In this document: piece after piece, positions 23,638 to 34,649 of the stretch
Position numbering within the stretch: the first letter of the stretch is position 1
Layout: each line of letters starts with the position of its first letter
From: Carboxylicivirga marina
GTDB lineage: Bacteria; Bacteroidota; Bacteroidia; Bacteroidales; Marinilabiliaceae
Assembly: GCF_016612505.1 (NCBI RefSeq)
Contig: NZ_JAENRR010000046.1
Span: 1-40,276 of the forward strand
DNA: 40,276 nt
Direction: 5' to 3'
Notes under the pieces: generated by a model
What the model was told of the DNA's origin: nothing
Seen by the model: the letters and a program-made list of their open reading frames with translations, nothing else
The model's database searches: none
Translations under genes and position numbers: made by a program

Positions 23638-24906
23638 CTATGAGCTAAAGTTAAAAAATTCTTCGAGTAATTTTACTTTTTCAGCATCTCTACCTTCGTT
23701 TGTTACCGTTTTCATTTGTTTGATGATCATGCGGCTAAACTTGGCACTGAGATGCTCTCCATACTCGGTTATTTTTTGCGATGCATCCACATCGTCTTTT
23801 ACTTTTTTATAATTCTGAGCCTCGTTTGAGTTAACGCTTTTAAAGGTTGATGCTATTGTACTAATGGCCGCACTCATGCGACGAACATTTAACCAATCAT
23901 CAAAATCGGCCAATACTTCTTCGATAATTGCTTCGGCAGCTTCAAGCTTACCTTTTCGTTTCTCAAAGTTAGCTTTAACAACATCTTCTAAATGGTCCAA
24001 ATCAAAAATGGATACACCTTCCAATTCTCCAACTTCAGGCTCCACATTACGTGGACTACATAAGTCAAGAATCATAAGTGGTTTTCCATTGCGCTCTTTC
24101 ATAATATCAACCATCATATCTTTGGTTAATAAGACGCGTGATGAACCAGTTGTATAGGTTACCACATCAACTGATGATAGCTTATCGGTATATGAATCAA
24201 ACGGGAAAGCCACACCATGCACTCTATCGGCCAGTTGTTCTGCCTTACCTAGCGTACGGTTAGTAATCCAATTGTTGACACATCCTTTTTTAGAAAGATT
24301 CAGAGCCACAATAGTTCCGGTTTCGCCAGCTCCTACCGTTAGTGCTCGTACATTTGGAAAGGCTGATAATTTATGACTTACCAACTCAACAGCAGCCGAA
24401 CTTACTGAAACAGCGCCTTTGTTAAGAGCCGTTTGGGTACGTACTTGCTTACCTGCTTCAAAAGCTTTATGTACCATTCGGGTTAACTCAGGACCAACCA
24501 TGGCTGTGTTATCAACCCACGAAAAAGCTTCTTTTAACTGCGAAACAATCTGATATTCACCAAGAATTAATGAATCTAAACCCGTAGCAACTCTAAATAA
24601 ATGACGGGCACAGTCAAGTCCCTGATGGCTATACAAATATTGCTTAACGCTTTCGTCCTTCTTAAAATATGCAACGTAAGCGTCAGTAACGGCTACAATA
24701 AAAGCTTCCGGATTATTAACCTGTGCTGAGTTAACTTCGAAATACAACTCAGTACGATTACAAGTACTCAACGCCATGATGCCTTCAACATCACATTTTT
24801 GATTAAGGTACTCATACAAGCCTGTAATCTCCTCCTTGGTAATTACAAGCTGTTCGCGTATTTCAAGTAGTGCAGTTTGGTGACTGATTCCTATAAGTCC
24901 TACCAT
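23638..24906 (-). CDS. hemA: Glutamyl-tRNA reductase
   Basis: A 422-residue NADPH enzyme that reduces glutamate on its tRNA to glutamate-1-semialdehyde, the committed and normally regulated step of the C5 heme pathway. C49 in ALSTCNRTELYFEV is the nucleophile, GLDSLILGEYQIVSQLKEAF is the family signature, and VGAGETGTIVALNL is the NADPH site. The C-terminal dimerisation domain (about 320-422) is present. First gene of the hem operon. A candidate promoter lies about 60 bp upstream. Confidence 0.97.
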   Translation of the reverse strand: MVGLIGISHQTALLEIREQLVITKEEITGLYEYLNQKCDVEGIMALSTCNRTELYFEVNSAQVNNPEAFIVAVTDAYVAYFKKDESVKQYLYSHQGLDCARHLFRVATGLDSLILGEYQIVSQLKEAFSWVDNTAMVGPELTRMVHKAFEAGKQVRTQTALNKGAVSVSSAAVELVSHKLSAFPNVRALTVGAGETGTIVALNLSKKGCVNNWITNRTLGKAEQLADRVHGVAFPFDSYTDKLSSVDVVTYTTGSSRVLLTKDMMVDIMKERNGKPLMILDLCSPRNVEPEVGELEGVSIFDLDHLEDVVKANFEKRKGKLEAAEAIIEEVLADFDDWLNVRRMSAAISTIASTFKSVNSNEAQNYKKVKDDVDASQKITEYGEHLSAKFSRMIIKQMKTVTNEGRDAEKVKLLEEFFNFSS

Positions 24907-24966
24907 GGTTCAATTCAGAATTACTTGTTCATTTGTTAGCCAAAGCCACTTTCGTAGCCTATGAAT

Positions 24967-24974
24967 CAAAAGTA
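24967..24974 (-). promoter_or_regulatory. Candidate -7 box for the hemA operon
   Basis: On the minus strand TACTTTTG fits the Bacteroidota -7 consensus TAnnTTTG and would start transcription about 50 bases before the hemA ATG at 24906. A clear TTTG -33 box at the usual 19-21 bp spacing is not present, so the assignment is tentative. No gene is seen in 24907-25143. Confidence 0.35.
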
Positions 24975-25143
24975 AAAATCAAATCTGTAGGAAATCTGAA
25001 GAAATTACCAAATTCAGTAAAGCGATGCGTGTTTAGATTAATTTTAGATAATCGTTGAAGTTTGAATGCAAAACCACAAACATTAATAACCTCGATGTGC
25101 TATGCTTAAAATACCAAGCACACAAACTGCAACCGAACTCATG

Positions 25144-25671
25144 TTATTTAAGAAGTTGTCCTGATGCTTCAATAATCCGAACAAATCCATCAACCCCAAG
25201 CACATCTCCATCGGCAATAACATTTGCTTTATGGTAAAAGGATTCACGCTCTGATAACTTATCACTTATATACACCTTTAACTCATCACCTGATTTGCCC
25301 GCGACTAATGGCCTCACTTGCTTTGCACCACTAAGTCGCGCTGCCAGTGTTTCAACCGACAGTTTTATGTATATGCTCAGGCCATTCTCATTGATAAGCT
25401 CCATATTATTGAAGAAACATGGAGCTCCACCACCGGTTGCAATAATAATCTTTTCTTTCTGACTGACTTCGGCTAACATTTTTTGCTCAGCCACACGAAA
25501 AGCTTCCTCTCCATGTGATGAGAAATAGTCTTTGATAGTCGTATTGTAACGCATCTCAAAATAATCATCAAGATCGATAAAATCCCAGCCAATCTCTGAT
25601 TTGAGTCGTTTACCAAGCGTGGATTTTCCACTGCCCATAAAACCTATTAGAAAGATGCGTTTTATTACCAT
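25144..25671 (-). CDS. aroK: Shikimate kinase
   Basis: A 175-residue kinase that phosphorylates shikimate at the 3-hydroxyl in the aromatic amino-acid pathway. GFMGSGKSTLGKRL is the P-loop, FIDLDDYFE contains the DxD that binds magnesium and shikimate, ATGGGAP is the substrate glycine loop and VRPL is the lid-side arginine. It follows the topoisomerase IV subunit A gene by 6 bp and is therefore cotranscribed with it, an association of convenience rather than pathway. Confidence 0.94.
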   Translation of the reverse strand: MVIKRIFLIGFMGSGKSTLGKRLKSEIGWDFIDLDDYFEMRYNTTIKDYFSSHGEEAFRVAEQKMLAEVSQKEKIIIATGGGAPCFFNNMELINENGLSIYIKLSVETLAARLSGAKQVRPLVAGKSGDELKVYISDKLSERESFYHKANVIADGDVLGVDGFVRIIEASGQLLK

Positions 25672-25677
25672 TGACTC

Positions 25678-28311
25678 TTACTCAAACAGCGACATCTGAT
25701 TCTTATCATCTTCTCCTACCTCTTCCCCTTCAACAGAAGATTCAACAGGTTTTGGCTCATCTTTTATGATAGGGTCAAGCTCATGAATTTTTGACACCTG
25801 GAAAGTAGTCAGACGCTTACCTTTTGCTTTAAAGCTCTTCACTCCAATAAATTCGGCCACCTCAACAATTAGCTTTTCGCGCAGTTTATCATCACCGCCA
25901 AATTTTACTTCAAGACGAGGATAATCAACATGCATTATTTTCACTAAGTGTGATTTAGGATGTTCTCCGATTATAGATTGCTTCTTAGTCGAACTCTCAA
26001 ACTGGAAGCGTTTGATGTAATAAAAATCCTGATCACCATCAAAATACACAGCTGACCAAACGATATCATTACGGTACTTTTCGATTATAAGAATATTATC
26101 CTCGTAGTGATTACTTAAATCGTAAGTGGTCAAATAATATTGCCCGTCTTTAGTAATGACCAATACCTGATCACCACCATGAAATTCGCCTAAGAACTGA
26201 CCTCTGCCATCGGCATTTAGACGTAATGTTTCGTGTTCAAACCAAATTTTACGACCACCCAGAGTTGACTCACCCTTCTTCTTCAGAGCGATGGACTTCA
26301 CCTCGTATTTGGTAAGAATATTCCCCATAGCAGCACGCCCCTTGATGGCCAGTTCACCCATATCAACGTCAAATACTAAATTGCGAATACGCGCTTTTGG
26401 ACGCAGAACTACCTTTAATATTTCCGATTCACCATTTGGATTCGCACTGAAATACATCAGTTTAGAGCCGGCTGTTTCTTTGGTAATGTGGTATTCTTTA
26501 TCGCGTGTAATTCCGGTTACAGCAAAGCGTTTCATGTATACATTTCCAGCCTTACCATCTCGATAAACAGCATTATATATAGTGCGCTTATCATTCTTTT
26601 TAAACACTGCAATGTGAATGATGTTTTTTCCAACAAATGCTTTGTCTGTGACCTTAGTAACGATGTACTTACCGTCCTTATAGAAGATGATAATATCATC
26701 AATATCAGAGCAATCACACACATATTCATCTTTACGAAGAGAGGTTCCGATAAAACCGTCTTCACGATTGATGAATAGCTTCTCGTTTTTAACAACCACC
26801 TTTGAAGCTTCAATACTGGCAAAACTTCTGATTTCAGTTTTACGTGGGAAGTTTTTGCCAAACTGCTTTTTGATACGCTTGTAATAATCTATCGCATACG
26901 TAATCAAATTGGCGAGGTGATAAACAATTTGCTCCATCTCTTCCTCTAACGACGCAATGTATTCATCGGCTTTTTTAGCATCAAACTTCGAGATACGAAT
27001 CATTCTGATTTGCGTCAGCTTGATAATATCTTCACGCGTAACCTCACGTCGCAATACCTCTTTAAAAGGCTCTAGTCCATGGTCAATGGTTTGAACAACT
27101 GCTTCCATCGTCTCACAATCTTCCATGCGCTGGTAGATTTTGTTTTCGATGAAAATGCGTTCAAGGGAAGACATATGCCAGGCCTCTTCCAACTCACCTT
27201 TACGAATCTCCAGCTCACGCTTAAGTAGCTGAACCGTATTATCCGTGTTTTCTTTCAGAATTTCACTAACCCCAATAAAGTAAGGTTTGTTATCCTGAAT
27301 TACACAAGCATTGGGTGATATTGACACTTCACAATCAGTAAAAGCGTAAAGTGCATCAATCATTTTATCTGGTGATGAACCAGCCGGCAGATATATCATT
27401 ATCTCCACATTTTCGGCTGTGTTATCATCAATCTTCTTAATCTTTATTTTTCCCTTATCATTGGCCTTTAATATCGACTCAATTAATGAGGTAGTATTTT
27501 TTCCAAATGGAATATCTGAAACCATCAGGGTCTTACTGTCAACCTTGCTGATTTTTGCACGCACTTTTACAGCACCTCCACGAATCCCATCATTATATCG
27601 TGATACATCCACCATACCGCCGGTTGGAAAATCGGGGAATATTTCAAATGGTTTCTCTTGCAGATATGCAATTGAGGCATCAATCAACTCATTAAAGTTG
27701 TGCGGCAACAACTTAGATGCTAAGCCCACAGCAATACCTTCAACGCCCTGAGTCAATAACAATGGAAATTTAACTGGTAATGTTACCGGTTCATTATTAC
27801 GTCCGTCATAACTTAACTTCCACTCGGTGGTTTTTGGGTTAAAAACCACTTCCTGAGCAAACTTAGTTAATCGTGCTTCGATATATCGAGGTGCTGCAGC
27901 ACTATCTCCTGTATAAACATTACCCCAGTTACCCTGACAATCAATCAATAAATCTTTTTGACCCAACTGCACCAAGGCATCACCGATGGACGCATCGCCG
28001 TGTGGGTGAAACTGCATGGTGTTACCAATAATATTGGCCACCTTATTGTAACGCCCATCATCCATTCGTCGCATCGAATGAAGAATACGTCGCTGCACAG
28101 GTTTCAGTCCATCATTGATATGCGGCACTGCACGTTCCAAAATTACATAAGAGGCATAATCAAGGAACCACTCGCGGTACATTCCCGGAAGATGGCTTAT
28201 CGATGTAGAGTCAGCATCCCAAAGGTGCTGCTCCTCATTGTGCTGGTTTTCAGATGCCTCCGAAGGCACTTCTTCGGGGGCGTTTGGGGTGTTAGTATCG
28301 TCGAAACTCAT
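25678..28311 (-). CDS. parC: DNA topoisomerase IV subunit A
   Basis: An 877-residue type IIA topoisomerase A subunit that cuts and reseals DNA to unlink daughter chromosomes. Y143 in AAAPRYIEARLT is the catalytic tyrosine. DGLKPVQRRILHSM and HPHGDASIGDALV frame the quinolone region. The C-terminal beta-propeller (about 500-830) lacks an obvious GyrA box, which supports ParC over GyrA. The first 35 residues are an acidic extension. Residues at the resistance positions read HPHGDASIGDALV; the site equivalent to E. coli ParC Ser80 is occupied by Ser-108-like residues. It lies 14 bp after parE. Confidence 0.9.
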   Translation of the reverse strand: MSFDDTNTPNAPEEVPSEASENQHNEEQHLWDADSTSISHLPGMYREWFLDYASYVILERAVPHINDGLKPVQRRILHSMRRMDDGRYNKVANIIGNTMQFHPHGDASIGDALVQLGQKDLLIDCQGNWGNVYTGDSAAAPRYIEARLTKFAQEVVFNPKTTEWKLSYDGRNNEPVTLPVKFPLLLTQGVEGIAVGLASKLLPHNFNELIDASIAYLQEKPFEIFPDFPTGGMVDVSRYNDGIRGGAVKVRAKISKVDSKTLMVSDIPFGKNTTSLIESILKANDKGKIKIKKIDDNTAENVEIMIYLPAGSSPDKMIDALYAFTDCEVSISPNACVIQDNKPYFIGVSEILKENTDNTVQLLKRELEIRKGELEEAWHMSSLERIFIENKIYQRMEDCETMEAVVQTIDHGLEPFKEVLRREVTREDIIKLTQIRMIRISKFDAKKADEYIASLEEEMEQIVYHLANLITYAIDYYKRIKKQFGKNFPRKTEIRSFASIEASKVVVKNEKLFINREDGFIGTSLRKDEYVCDCSDIDDIIIFYKDGKYIVTKVTDKAFVGKNIIHIAVFKKNDKRTIYNAVYRDGKAGNVYMKRFAVTGITRDKEYHITKETAGSKLMYFSANPNGESEILKVVLRPKARIRNLVFDVDMGELAIKGRAAMGNILTKYEVKSIALKKKGESTLGGRKIWFEHETLRLNADGRGQFLGEFHGGDQVLVITKDGQYYLTTYDLSNHYEDNILIIEKYRNDIVWSAVYFDGDQDFYYIKRFQFESSTKKQSIIGEHPKSHLVKIMHVDYPRLEVKFGGDDKLREKLIVEVAEFIGVKSFKAKGKRLTTFQVSKIHELDPIIKDEPKPVESSVEGEEVGEDDKNQMSLFE

Positions 28312-28325
28312 TCTTCCTTAATTAT

Positions 28326-30182
28326 TTATTCTTGAGTAACAAGGTCTTCTTCAATTACCAGATTATCGATAATGAAATTCTGTCGATCGGGGGTGTTTTT
28401 ACCCATATAAAACGACAATAAATCTTTAATCGGCACATCCTTTTTCAATCTCACAGGTTCTAAACGAATGTCCTTACCAATGAAGTGCTTAAATTCATCG
28501 GGCGAAATCTCACCAAGTCCTTTAAATCGTGTTATTTCAGGCTTTGGCCCACACTTTTTCATGGCTGACAACTTCTCTTCATCTGAATAGCAATAAAATG
28601 TCTTCTTTTTATTACGCACCCTAAAAAGAGGTGTTTGTAAAATATATAAGTGACCATTCTTTACTAGCTCAGGGAAAAACTGTAAAAAGAAAGTCAACAG
28701 TAGTAATCGGATGTGCATACCATCCACATCAGCATCAGTAGCAATAATCACATGGTTATAGCGCAAGGTATCCAGGCCATCTTCTATATTTAAAGCCGCC
28801 TGAAGCAAGTTAAATTCCTCATTTTCGTATACCACTTTTCGGGTCAAGCCAAAACTATTAAGCGGCTTACCTTTCAAACTAAATACAGCCTGTGAATTAA
28901 CATTACGCGCTTTAGTTATAGAACCACTGGCCGAATCTCCCTCAGTAATAAAGATGGAACTATCACTATTTTCCTCTTTCTTAATATCAGTATAATGGAT
29001 ACGGCAGTCGCGTAGTTTCTTATTATGCAAACTCACCTTCTTCGCTCGTTCGCGTGCCAGCTTCTTAATTCCTGAAATCGCTTTGCGTTCCTTTTCCGAT
29101 TCAATAATCTTTTTTTGAAGCGCTTCGGCCGTTTCGGTATTCTTATGAAGGAAATTATCCAGATGCTCGGTAACAAAATCTAATATAAAGTTACGAACAG
29201 ATGGTCCGTTTGGCCCTATATCTTTTGAACCTAACTTGGTTTTAGTTTGAGATTCAAAAACCGGCTCTTCTACTTTAATACTGACAGCAGCAATAATGCC
29301 TGTACGTATATCTGACACATCAAAACTTTTATTATAAAAGTCACGAATGGTTTTTACATAAGCCTCGCGAAATGCAACCTGATGCGTTCCACCCTGTGTG
29401 GTGTGCTGACCATTCACAAAGGTGTAGTAATCCTCGCCATATTGGTTACCATGTGTTATGGCAATCTCTAAATCTTCACCTTCTAAATGAATAATTGGAT
29501 ACAAACCTTCGGCATCCATGTTTTCATTTAATAAGTCGAGTAATCCATTTTTACTCTGAAAGGTTTTTCCGTTGTAAACAATGGATAAGCCTTTATTTAA
29601 ATATGTGTAGTTACGCAGTAATGTCTCGATGTATTCGTCACGAAAACGGAAACTATCAAAAATGGCAGGATCAGGTGCAAATTCAATAAACGTTCCGTTC
29701 TTATCGTTACAGCTTATCATTTCATGGTCGGTAACAACTTCGCCTCGACTAAAATCAACACGCTTACTTTCGCCTTCGCGATAAGCTTGCACGATAAATT
29801 CGTTACTTAAAGCATTGACCGCTTTAATACCAACCCCATTTAATCCTACTGATTTTTTAAATGCTTTAGAATCGTATTTAGCACCAGTATTCATTTTTGA
29901 TGCCACATCAATCACTTTTCCGAGAGGTATACCACGCCCATAATCACGCACGGTCACACGTCCTTCCTGCACGGTAACTTCAATCTTTTTACCGTTGCCC
30001 ATCATAAATTCATCGATGGAATTATCCATTACCTCCTTGAGTAACACATAAATACCATCATCAGCAAAAGTTCCATCTCCCAACTTACCTATGTACATAC
30101 CCGGTCGTCGACGGATGTGTTCTTTCCAGTCCAGCGTTCGGATAGCATCTTCGGAATAGTTCTGTGTATTTTGACTACTCAT
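28326..30182 (-). CDS. parE: DNA topoisomerase IV subunit B
   Basis: A 618-residue ATPase subunit of topoisomerase IV. The GHKL ATP site is seen as [10 protein letters not shown], then [10 protein letters not shown] and [15 protein letters not shown]. The Toprim part has [11 protein letters not shown] and [14 protein letters not shown], and the C-terminus ends in the [14 protein letters not shown] region. The length is that of ParE without the insert found in some GyrB proteins. First gene of the parE-parC-aroK operon. The call ParE rather than GyrB rests on pairing with the adjacent A subunit and on length. Confidence 0.9.
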   Translation of the reverse strand: MSSQNTQNYSEDAIRTLDWKEHIRRRPGMYIGKLGDGTFADDGIYVLLKEVMDNSIDEFMMGNGKKIEVTVQEGRVTVRDYGRGIPLGKVIDVASKMNTGAKYDSKAFKKSVGLNGVGIKAVNALSNEFIVQAYREGESKRVDFSRGEVVTDHEMISCNDKNGTFIEFAPDPAIFDSFRFRDEYIETLLRNYTYLNKGLSIVYNGKTFQSKNGLLDLLNENMDAEGLYPIIHLEGEDLEIAITHGNQYGEDYYTFVNGQHTTQGGTHQVAFREAYVKTIRDFYNKSFDVSDIRTGIIAAVSIKVEEPVFESQTKTKLGSKDIGPNGPSVRNFILDFVTEHLDNFLHKNTETAEALQKKIIESEKERKAISGIKKLARERAKKVSLHNKKLRDCRIHYTDIKKEENSDSSIFITEGDSASGSITKARNVNSQAVFSLKGKPLNSFGLTRKVVYENEEFNLLQAALNIEDGLDTLRYNHVIIATDADVDGMHIRLLLLTFFLQFFPELVKNGHLYILQTPLFRVRNKKKTFYCYSDEEKLSAMKKCGPKPEITRFKGLGEISPDEFKHFIGKDIRLEPVRLKKDVPIKDLLSFYMGKNTPDRQNFIIDNLVIEEDLVTQE

Positions 30183-30403
30183 ATTTAAAACAGTTCATTT
30201 GCCCCGATATTATTCGGGATTAGTCGAAGTGAATAGGCAAAAATCAAGATTTTAGAAATCAAGAATCCAGACTGATTCACCTGTACTAAAAATTAAAAAA
30301 TCGGAAAAGTGAAGGTTCTCTTCTTGAGGAAAACCATCCAAATATAATTAAAACAAGAATTGTTTCGTAATTTCTTTATTAACAATTGCGGTTCACAACC
30401 TCC

Positions 30404-32239
30404 CTACTTCCTAATGTTCTCACTGGTTATCAGCCCCATTTTAGCCATCAGATATGTTGCATTATGACTTTCGGTAACGCCCGTTGTGAGTTTATAATCA
30501 AAACTTAAACCTTCATCTTTAAAATTTACCTCGAAGCAATTGTTGAAAACTTGCCCGTTGGTTTGTTTTTCGAGCTGACCAAGTTCTAAATCGTGTGTTG
30601 CCACTAAGCCACATCCATTAAATTTTAGCAATTGCTTAATTAGTGCCATGGATCCCTGGTATTTATCCAATGAATTTGTTCCTTTTAAGATCTCATCGAG
30701 AATAAAAAACAATTCACCTTCGCTTTTTAGCCGCTCTAAAATCATTTGCAAGCGACTTAGTTCGGCAAAGAAATAAGACTCGTGTTTGAGTAAATTATCA
30801 ATGGCCCGCATATTGGTTATAAATGGCATTGGTTTATAGTGTAAGCTATCGGCTGCAACCACACAGCCATTACCTGCCAGCACTAATGCTACACCAACCG
30901 TTCTTAAAAAGGTACTTTTTCCGGCCATATTAGCTCCTGTGACAACACAGATTCTGTCTTTAACCCCTAACTGAAAATCATTATTAACACGCTCTCCGCG
31001 TGGAATTAAAGGGTGACCAAGGTTTGTTGCCGTGAATATTTTAGCATCAGACACATGCGGATAGTTAAAATCAGGATTGTTATATGCAAATGTTGCCAAA
31101 CTATTCATTGCCTCGATTTCATGCAGAGCATCCAGCCAATTGACAAGTTCTTTTCCATATTTCTTATACCAGGTATTTAGTTGCAGACAAACAATTAAAT
31201 CCCACAATAAAAACCCATTAAGCACAACCCCCAAGAGCATATTCAAGCGCTGATCAAACCGTTTAATATGACCTGCCAATTCTGACATAACCTCGCTTGC
31301 CGCCTTTCCATCAACCTTCAGCTTACCTTTTAAAGCAATGAGATATTCAGCATTTAGGGGTGTTTGTTCAACATGTTTTATTAAGGCCGAATACCGCTGT
31401 AGATAGTTACCGAGAGAAGCAACCTCAGAATGAACTTTATTAATTTGCTTTAATCGTGCCCCAACTAATGCCAGACCAATAAAAAACAAAACACCTAATA
31501 GCTGTCCACTTGCCAGACCCATACTCACTAAAACAATTGACAGTGCAACAACAGGCAAAAAAACAAACATTACCACTTTTACTGATTTAGTGATAAAACT
31601 TAAATCTGGCAGCTGAGCTAAATCTAGTTTTCGATTACGCTTATTACCTTCGGCAACTTGTGCTCCCATAGCATAAAAATGTTGTCGAAACTCTGTGAGT
31701 GTTGATAACTCATTAATTCCCTCCTGCTTTTGCTTAATATCCTCAGCAGATAGAGAAAGATTCTTGAGTTTATAAACAAGCTGCAAAAGCCCTCCTCGTG
31801 TTGAAGTGCGATTGATGAATTGAAATAATGATCCTTTGCCAAACAGATCCAGATCGTGTGCATAATTATGATCCGGCTCTATAAATTCACTACCATCAAG
31901 CTCATCAACCCAATTTCCATTTAAACACTTAAGTTCCTTCTGCAAAAGTACAATTCGATGCCCAACATAATTTCGTTGGTTGGAGATTTTATTAGCTCGC
32001 CACACCAACCACAGAAACACAGCGAAGCAGACTGTAAAACAGATAAAGAAACTGACAGTCCAATGCTCGAAAACTATAAATGGTAATGAAAAAGCAGAAA
32101 GAAAAGCAGACAGCCTCAACCAGGCATTAAGAATAAATTGCTTTCTTAATTTACTCTCTTGCAACTGCCACTTAGCAAGACTCTTATTGTAGTTGTTAAA
32201 ATCCTGATTTATTCGTTGGCCGCCATTAACTGTTCCCAT
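30404..32239 (-). CDS. Membrane-anchored MutS-like ATPase
   Basis: A 611-residue protein. The N-terminus has two hydrophobic helices (about 40-57 and 62-80) and a second pair at about 220-262. These flank a helical region and precede a MutS-type ATPase: Walker A GANMAGKS (435-442), Walker B FFILDEIL (511-518), the glutamine/aspartate region [10 protein letters not shown], and ATHD (547-550). MutS mismatch-binding and connector domains are absent, so it cannot be assumed to repair mismatches; it resembles the MutS-family proteins without recognition domain that occur in Bacteroidota. Role unknown. It overlaps the obg stop by 31 bp, so the two are translated from one message. Confidence 0.88.
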   Translation of the reverse strand: MGTVNGGQRINQDFNNYNKSLAKWQLQESKLRKQFILNAWLRLSAFLSAFSLPFIVFEHWTVSFFICFTVCFAVFLWLVWRANKISNQRNYVGHRIVLLQKELKCLNGNWVDELDGSEFIEPDHNYAHDLDLFGKGSLFQFINRTSTRGGLLQLVYKLKNLSLSAEDIKQKQEGINELSTLTEFRQHFYAMGAQVAEGNKRNRKLDLAQLPDLSFITKSVKVVMFVFLPVVALSIVLVSMGLASGQLLGVLFFIGLALVGARLKQINKVHSEVASLGNYLQRYSALIKHVEQTPLNAEYLIALKGKLKVDGKAASEVMSELAGHIKRFDQRLNMLLGVVLNGFLLWDLIVCLQLNTWYKKYGKELVNWLDALHEIEAMNSLATFAYNNPDFNYPHVSDAKIFTATNLGHPLIPRGERVNNDFQLGVKDRICVVTGANMAGKSTFLRTVGVALVLAGNGCVVAADSLHYKPMPFITNMRAIDNLLKHESYFFAELSRLQMILERLKSEGELFFILDEILKGTNSLDKYQGSMALIKQLLKFNGCGLVATHDLELGQLEKQTNGQVFNNCFEVNFKDEGLSFDYKLTTGVTESHNATYLMAKMGLITSENIRK

Positions 32240-33207
32240 ATCATATCTTTCAATTCTGTAATGCCTTTATTGGCAACCGAAGATATAAAAACATAAGGCA
32301 CATCAGGTAAATCTCTTTCAATTTCCTCAATCAATTCATCATCCAGCATGTCAGATTTAGAAATAGCTAACATACGTCCTTTATCTAACAGTTCAGGATT
32401 ATACTGCTTCAATTCGTTTTGAAGAATCTGATACTCTTTTTTAATATCTTCAGCATCGGCAGGCACCAAAAATAAAAGAATAGAATTTCGTTCGATATGA
32501 CGAAGAAAGCGAATACCTAATCCTTTTCCTTCACTGGCTCCTTCAATAATCCCAGGAATATCGGCCATGGCAAATGATTGATGATCGCGATATGATACGA
32601 TGCCCAAATTAGGCACCAAGGTCGTAAAGGGATAATCAGCTATCTCTGGCTTAGCGGCCGACACAACAGATAACAATGTGGACTTACCAGCATTTGGAAA
32701 ACCAACCAAACCTACATCGGCCAAAACTTTTAGCTCAAGGATGGCAGCCATTTCAATACCGTCTTCACCCGGTTGTGCATAACGAGGTGTTTGATTAGTT
32801 GACGATTTGAAGTTCCAGTTACCTAATCCACCACGTCCACCTTTAACCAGAACCAGCTCCTGATCGTGTTCGGTAATTTCAAATAACACTTCACCTGTTT
32901 CTGCATCCTTGGCAATGGTTCCCAATGGCACTTCAATCACACGGTCTTCACCATCGCCACCGCTTGAGCGCTGCTTACTACCATTGCCTCCATGACCAGC
33001 AAATACGTGGCGTTTGTATTTCAAGTGCAATAAAGTCCAGGTATTCCGATTTCCTCGTACGATGATATGACCACCACGTCCGCCATCACCACCATCAGGT
33101 CCTCCAAAGGCCTCAAATTTTTCACGACGCAAATGCGTTGATCCAGCTCCTCCTTTACCAGAGCGACAGAATATCTTTACGTAATCAACAAAATTTGAAC
33201 TTGCCAT
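32209..33207 (-). CDS. obg: GTPase Obg/CgtA
   Basis: A 332-residue GTPase that binds the 50S ribosomal subunit and links ribosome maturation to growth and stress. I chose the ATG at 33207 ([17 protein letters not shown]), where the Obg fold begins; an upstream ATG at 33228 adds seven unrelated residues. The glycine-rich Obg domain ([13 protein letters not shown]) is followed by G1 [10 protein letters not shown]2 [10 protein letters not shown]3 [10 protein letters not shown] and an unusual G4, ISKSD, in place of NKxD. No C-terminal OCT domain is present. It is preceded by a hairpin in the gap from adk. Confidence 0.95.
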   Translation of the reverse strand: MASSNFVDYVKIFCRSGKGGAGSTHLRREKFEAFGGPDGGDGGRGGHIIVRGNRNTWTLLHLKYKRHVFAGHGGNGSKQRSSGGDGEDRVIEVPLGTIAKDAETGEVLFEITEHDQELVLVKGGRGGLGNWNFKSSTNQTPRYAQPGEDGIEMAAILELKVLADVGLVGFPNAGKSTLLSVVSAAKPEIADYPFTTLVPNLGIVSYRDHQSFAMADIPGIIEGASEGKGLGIRFLRHIERNSILLFLVPADAEDIKKEYQILQNELKQYNPELLDKGRMLAISKSDMLDDELIEEIERDLPDVPYVFISSVANKGITELKDMIWEQLMAANE

Positions 33208-33230
33208 ACCTAATTCTTTATAACACAATA

Positions 33231-33257
33231 AGCCACGGCAATAAACTTACCGTGGCT
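33231..33257 (-). terminator. Hairpin between adk and obg
   Basis: AGCCACGG (33231-33238) and CCGTGGCT (33250-33257) form a perfect 8-bp stem with an 11-base loop. On the minus strand it is followed by TTATTGTGTTAT, a weak T tract. It lies 20 bp after the adk stop and about 24 bp before the obg start and may partly end transcription. Confidence 0.55.
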
Positions 33258-33276
33258 CTAATATCGTCAATTTATA

Positions 33277-33849
33277 CTACTTAAGACTATTTAACACCTC
33301 AGAAATACGACTAAAAATATCATCAATATTTCCAATACCTTTTATAGGCTTGTACAAACGCTTCTTTCTATAAAACTCAATCACTGGCAGTGTTTGTTTT
33401 TCATAAACCTCCAGGCGCTTCTTAATCGTTTCCATATTATCATCGGAACGATCCTCTGTCTCGGCACGCTTTAATAAACGAGCTAATAACTCGTCTCTTT
33501 CAACTTCCAGATTTAGTAAGACCTTAACCTTGGTACCGTGCTCTTTCATAATCTCAATCAGCGCTTCTGCCTGGGCTACAGTACGTGGGAATCCATCAAA
33601 GATAATGCCTTTATCAATAGGTAGCTTTTCTAAGAATGAATCCAACATATCAATGATGGTTTCATCCGGCACTAACTCACCTTTATCGATGTAGCTTTTT
33701 GCTATGACGCCTTCGTGCGTGTTATTATGAATAGCTCGTCTACACAATTCCCCTGTAGAAACATGAGCTAAATTAAATTTTTCTGCTATTAATTTGCTTT
33801 GCGTACCCTTCCCGGATCCAGGTGCGCCAAAGATGACAACATTGAGCAT
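33277..33849 (-). CDS. adk: Adenylate kinase
   Basis: A 190-residue enzyme that interconverts AMP, ADP and ATP. GAPGSGKGTQS is the P-loop and FDGFPRTVAQAEAL is the AMP/ATP signature. The LID is short (LLKRAETEDRSDDN), with no long zinc-binding or beta insert, so it is the short-type Adk common in this phylum. It is followed by a hairpin and obg, and preceded by hpt at 30 bp. Confidence 0.96.
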   Translation of the reverse strand: MLNVVIFGAPGSGKGTQSKLIAEKFNLAHVSTGELCRRAIHNNTHEGVIAKSYIDKGELVPDETIIDMLDSFLEKLPIDKGIIFDGFPRTVAQAEALIEIMKEHGTKVKVLLNLEVERDELLARLLKRAETEDRSDDNMETIKKRLEVYEKQTLPVIEFYRKKRLYKPIKGIGNIDDIFSRISEVLNSLK

Positions 33850-33879
33850 GTTCGTTACTCCTTATTAAATAAATAGATG

Positions 33880-34416
33880 TTATTCTACTACTGTATATAT
33901 GTCTTTCAGATTTCTTCCATAACCATCGTAGTCTAAACCATAACCTACGATAAAATCATTTGGTATATCCATTCCAACGTAATCTAGTGTTACATCGCGC
34001 TTGCAAGCATCTGGTTTAAACAACATGGTAGCTACTTTAACATCAGCAGGGCCCATTTGTTTCACCTGTTCAACTGTATTTATAATTGTCAAACCAGTAT
34101 CTACGATATCTTCCAATAAAACAACGGTACGACCTTCGATATTTTCATTTAAGCCGATTAGTTCTTTTACCTTACCAGTCGAACCTGTTCCTGAGTACGA
34201 CGATAATTTCACAAAACTTATCTCACAAGGGATGGTTAGTCGCTTCATCAAGTCAGAAGCAAACATAAATGAGCCATTCAACACACAAACCATTAAAGGA
34301 TTCTTACCTTCAAGGTCTTTATTCATCTGTTCAGCCACCTTTTCAACAGCCGCTAATAGCTTCTCCTCAGGAATGGACAACTCAAATTCTAAATCTTTCA
34401 CCTTAACTCGGCTCAT
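33880..34416 (-). CDS. hpt: Hypoxanthine phosphoribosyltransferase
   Basis: A 178-residue purine salvage enzyme that makes IMP (and usually GMP) from the base and PRPP. VVLLEDIVDTGLTI is the PRPP-binding loop, SSYSGTGS is the flexible loop over the active site, and PNDFIVGYGLDYDG is the C-terminal signature. It diverges from purE, so purine salvage and purine synthesis genes share one intergenic region (34417-34649). Confidence 0.94.
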   Translation of the reverse strand: MSRVKVKDLEFELSIPEEKLLAAVEKVAEQMNKDLEGKNPLMVCVLNGSFMFASDLMKRLTIPCEISFVKLSSYSGTGSTGKVKELIGLNENIEGRTVVLLEDIVDTGLTIINTVEQVKQMGPADVKVATMLFKPDACKRDVTLDYVGMDIPNDFIVGYGLDYDGYGRNLKDIYTVVE

Positions 34417-34584
34417 CGCTTCTTTTTTTTATTTTGGTTTAAAAAATACCAATCACCAATGTTACCATCTGATATGAAGACAATTACATTCGTGAATTTT
34501 TCAATAATTAAATAAAAGTCTGGATTTTAAGCTGCAAAAGTATAAAAAATAAAGATAACCACATGATTATAATGCTTTCTTAAT

Positions 34585-34592
34585 TATTTTTG
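34585..34592 (+). promoter_or_regulatory. Candidate -7 box for purE
   Basis: TATTTTTG fits TAnnTTTG. A start near 34598 would give a leader of about 50 bases to the ATG at 34650. This argues against the alternative TTG start at 34590, which overlaps the box. No good -33 TTTG is seen. Confidence 0.4.
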
Positions 34593-34649
34593 TGGCGGGA
34601 AAAATTAACGAAAGGTTCTTACAGAGAATTTTTAACAACAAATAAATTG

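Noticed and set aside
34590-34649. Longer purE frame starting at TTG 34590
   Set aside because: The added residues do not match PurE and the start overlaps a likely -7 box; the ATG at 34650 gives the normal family length.
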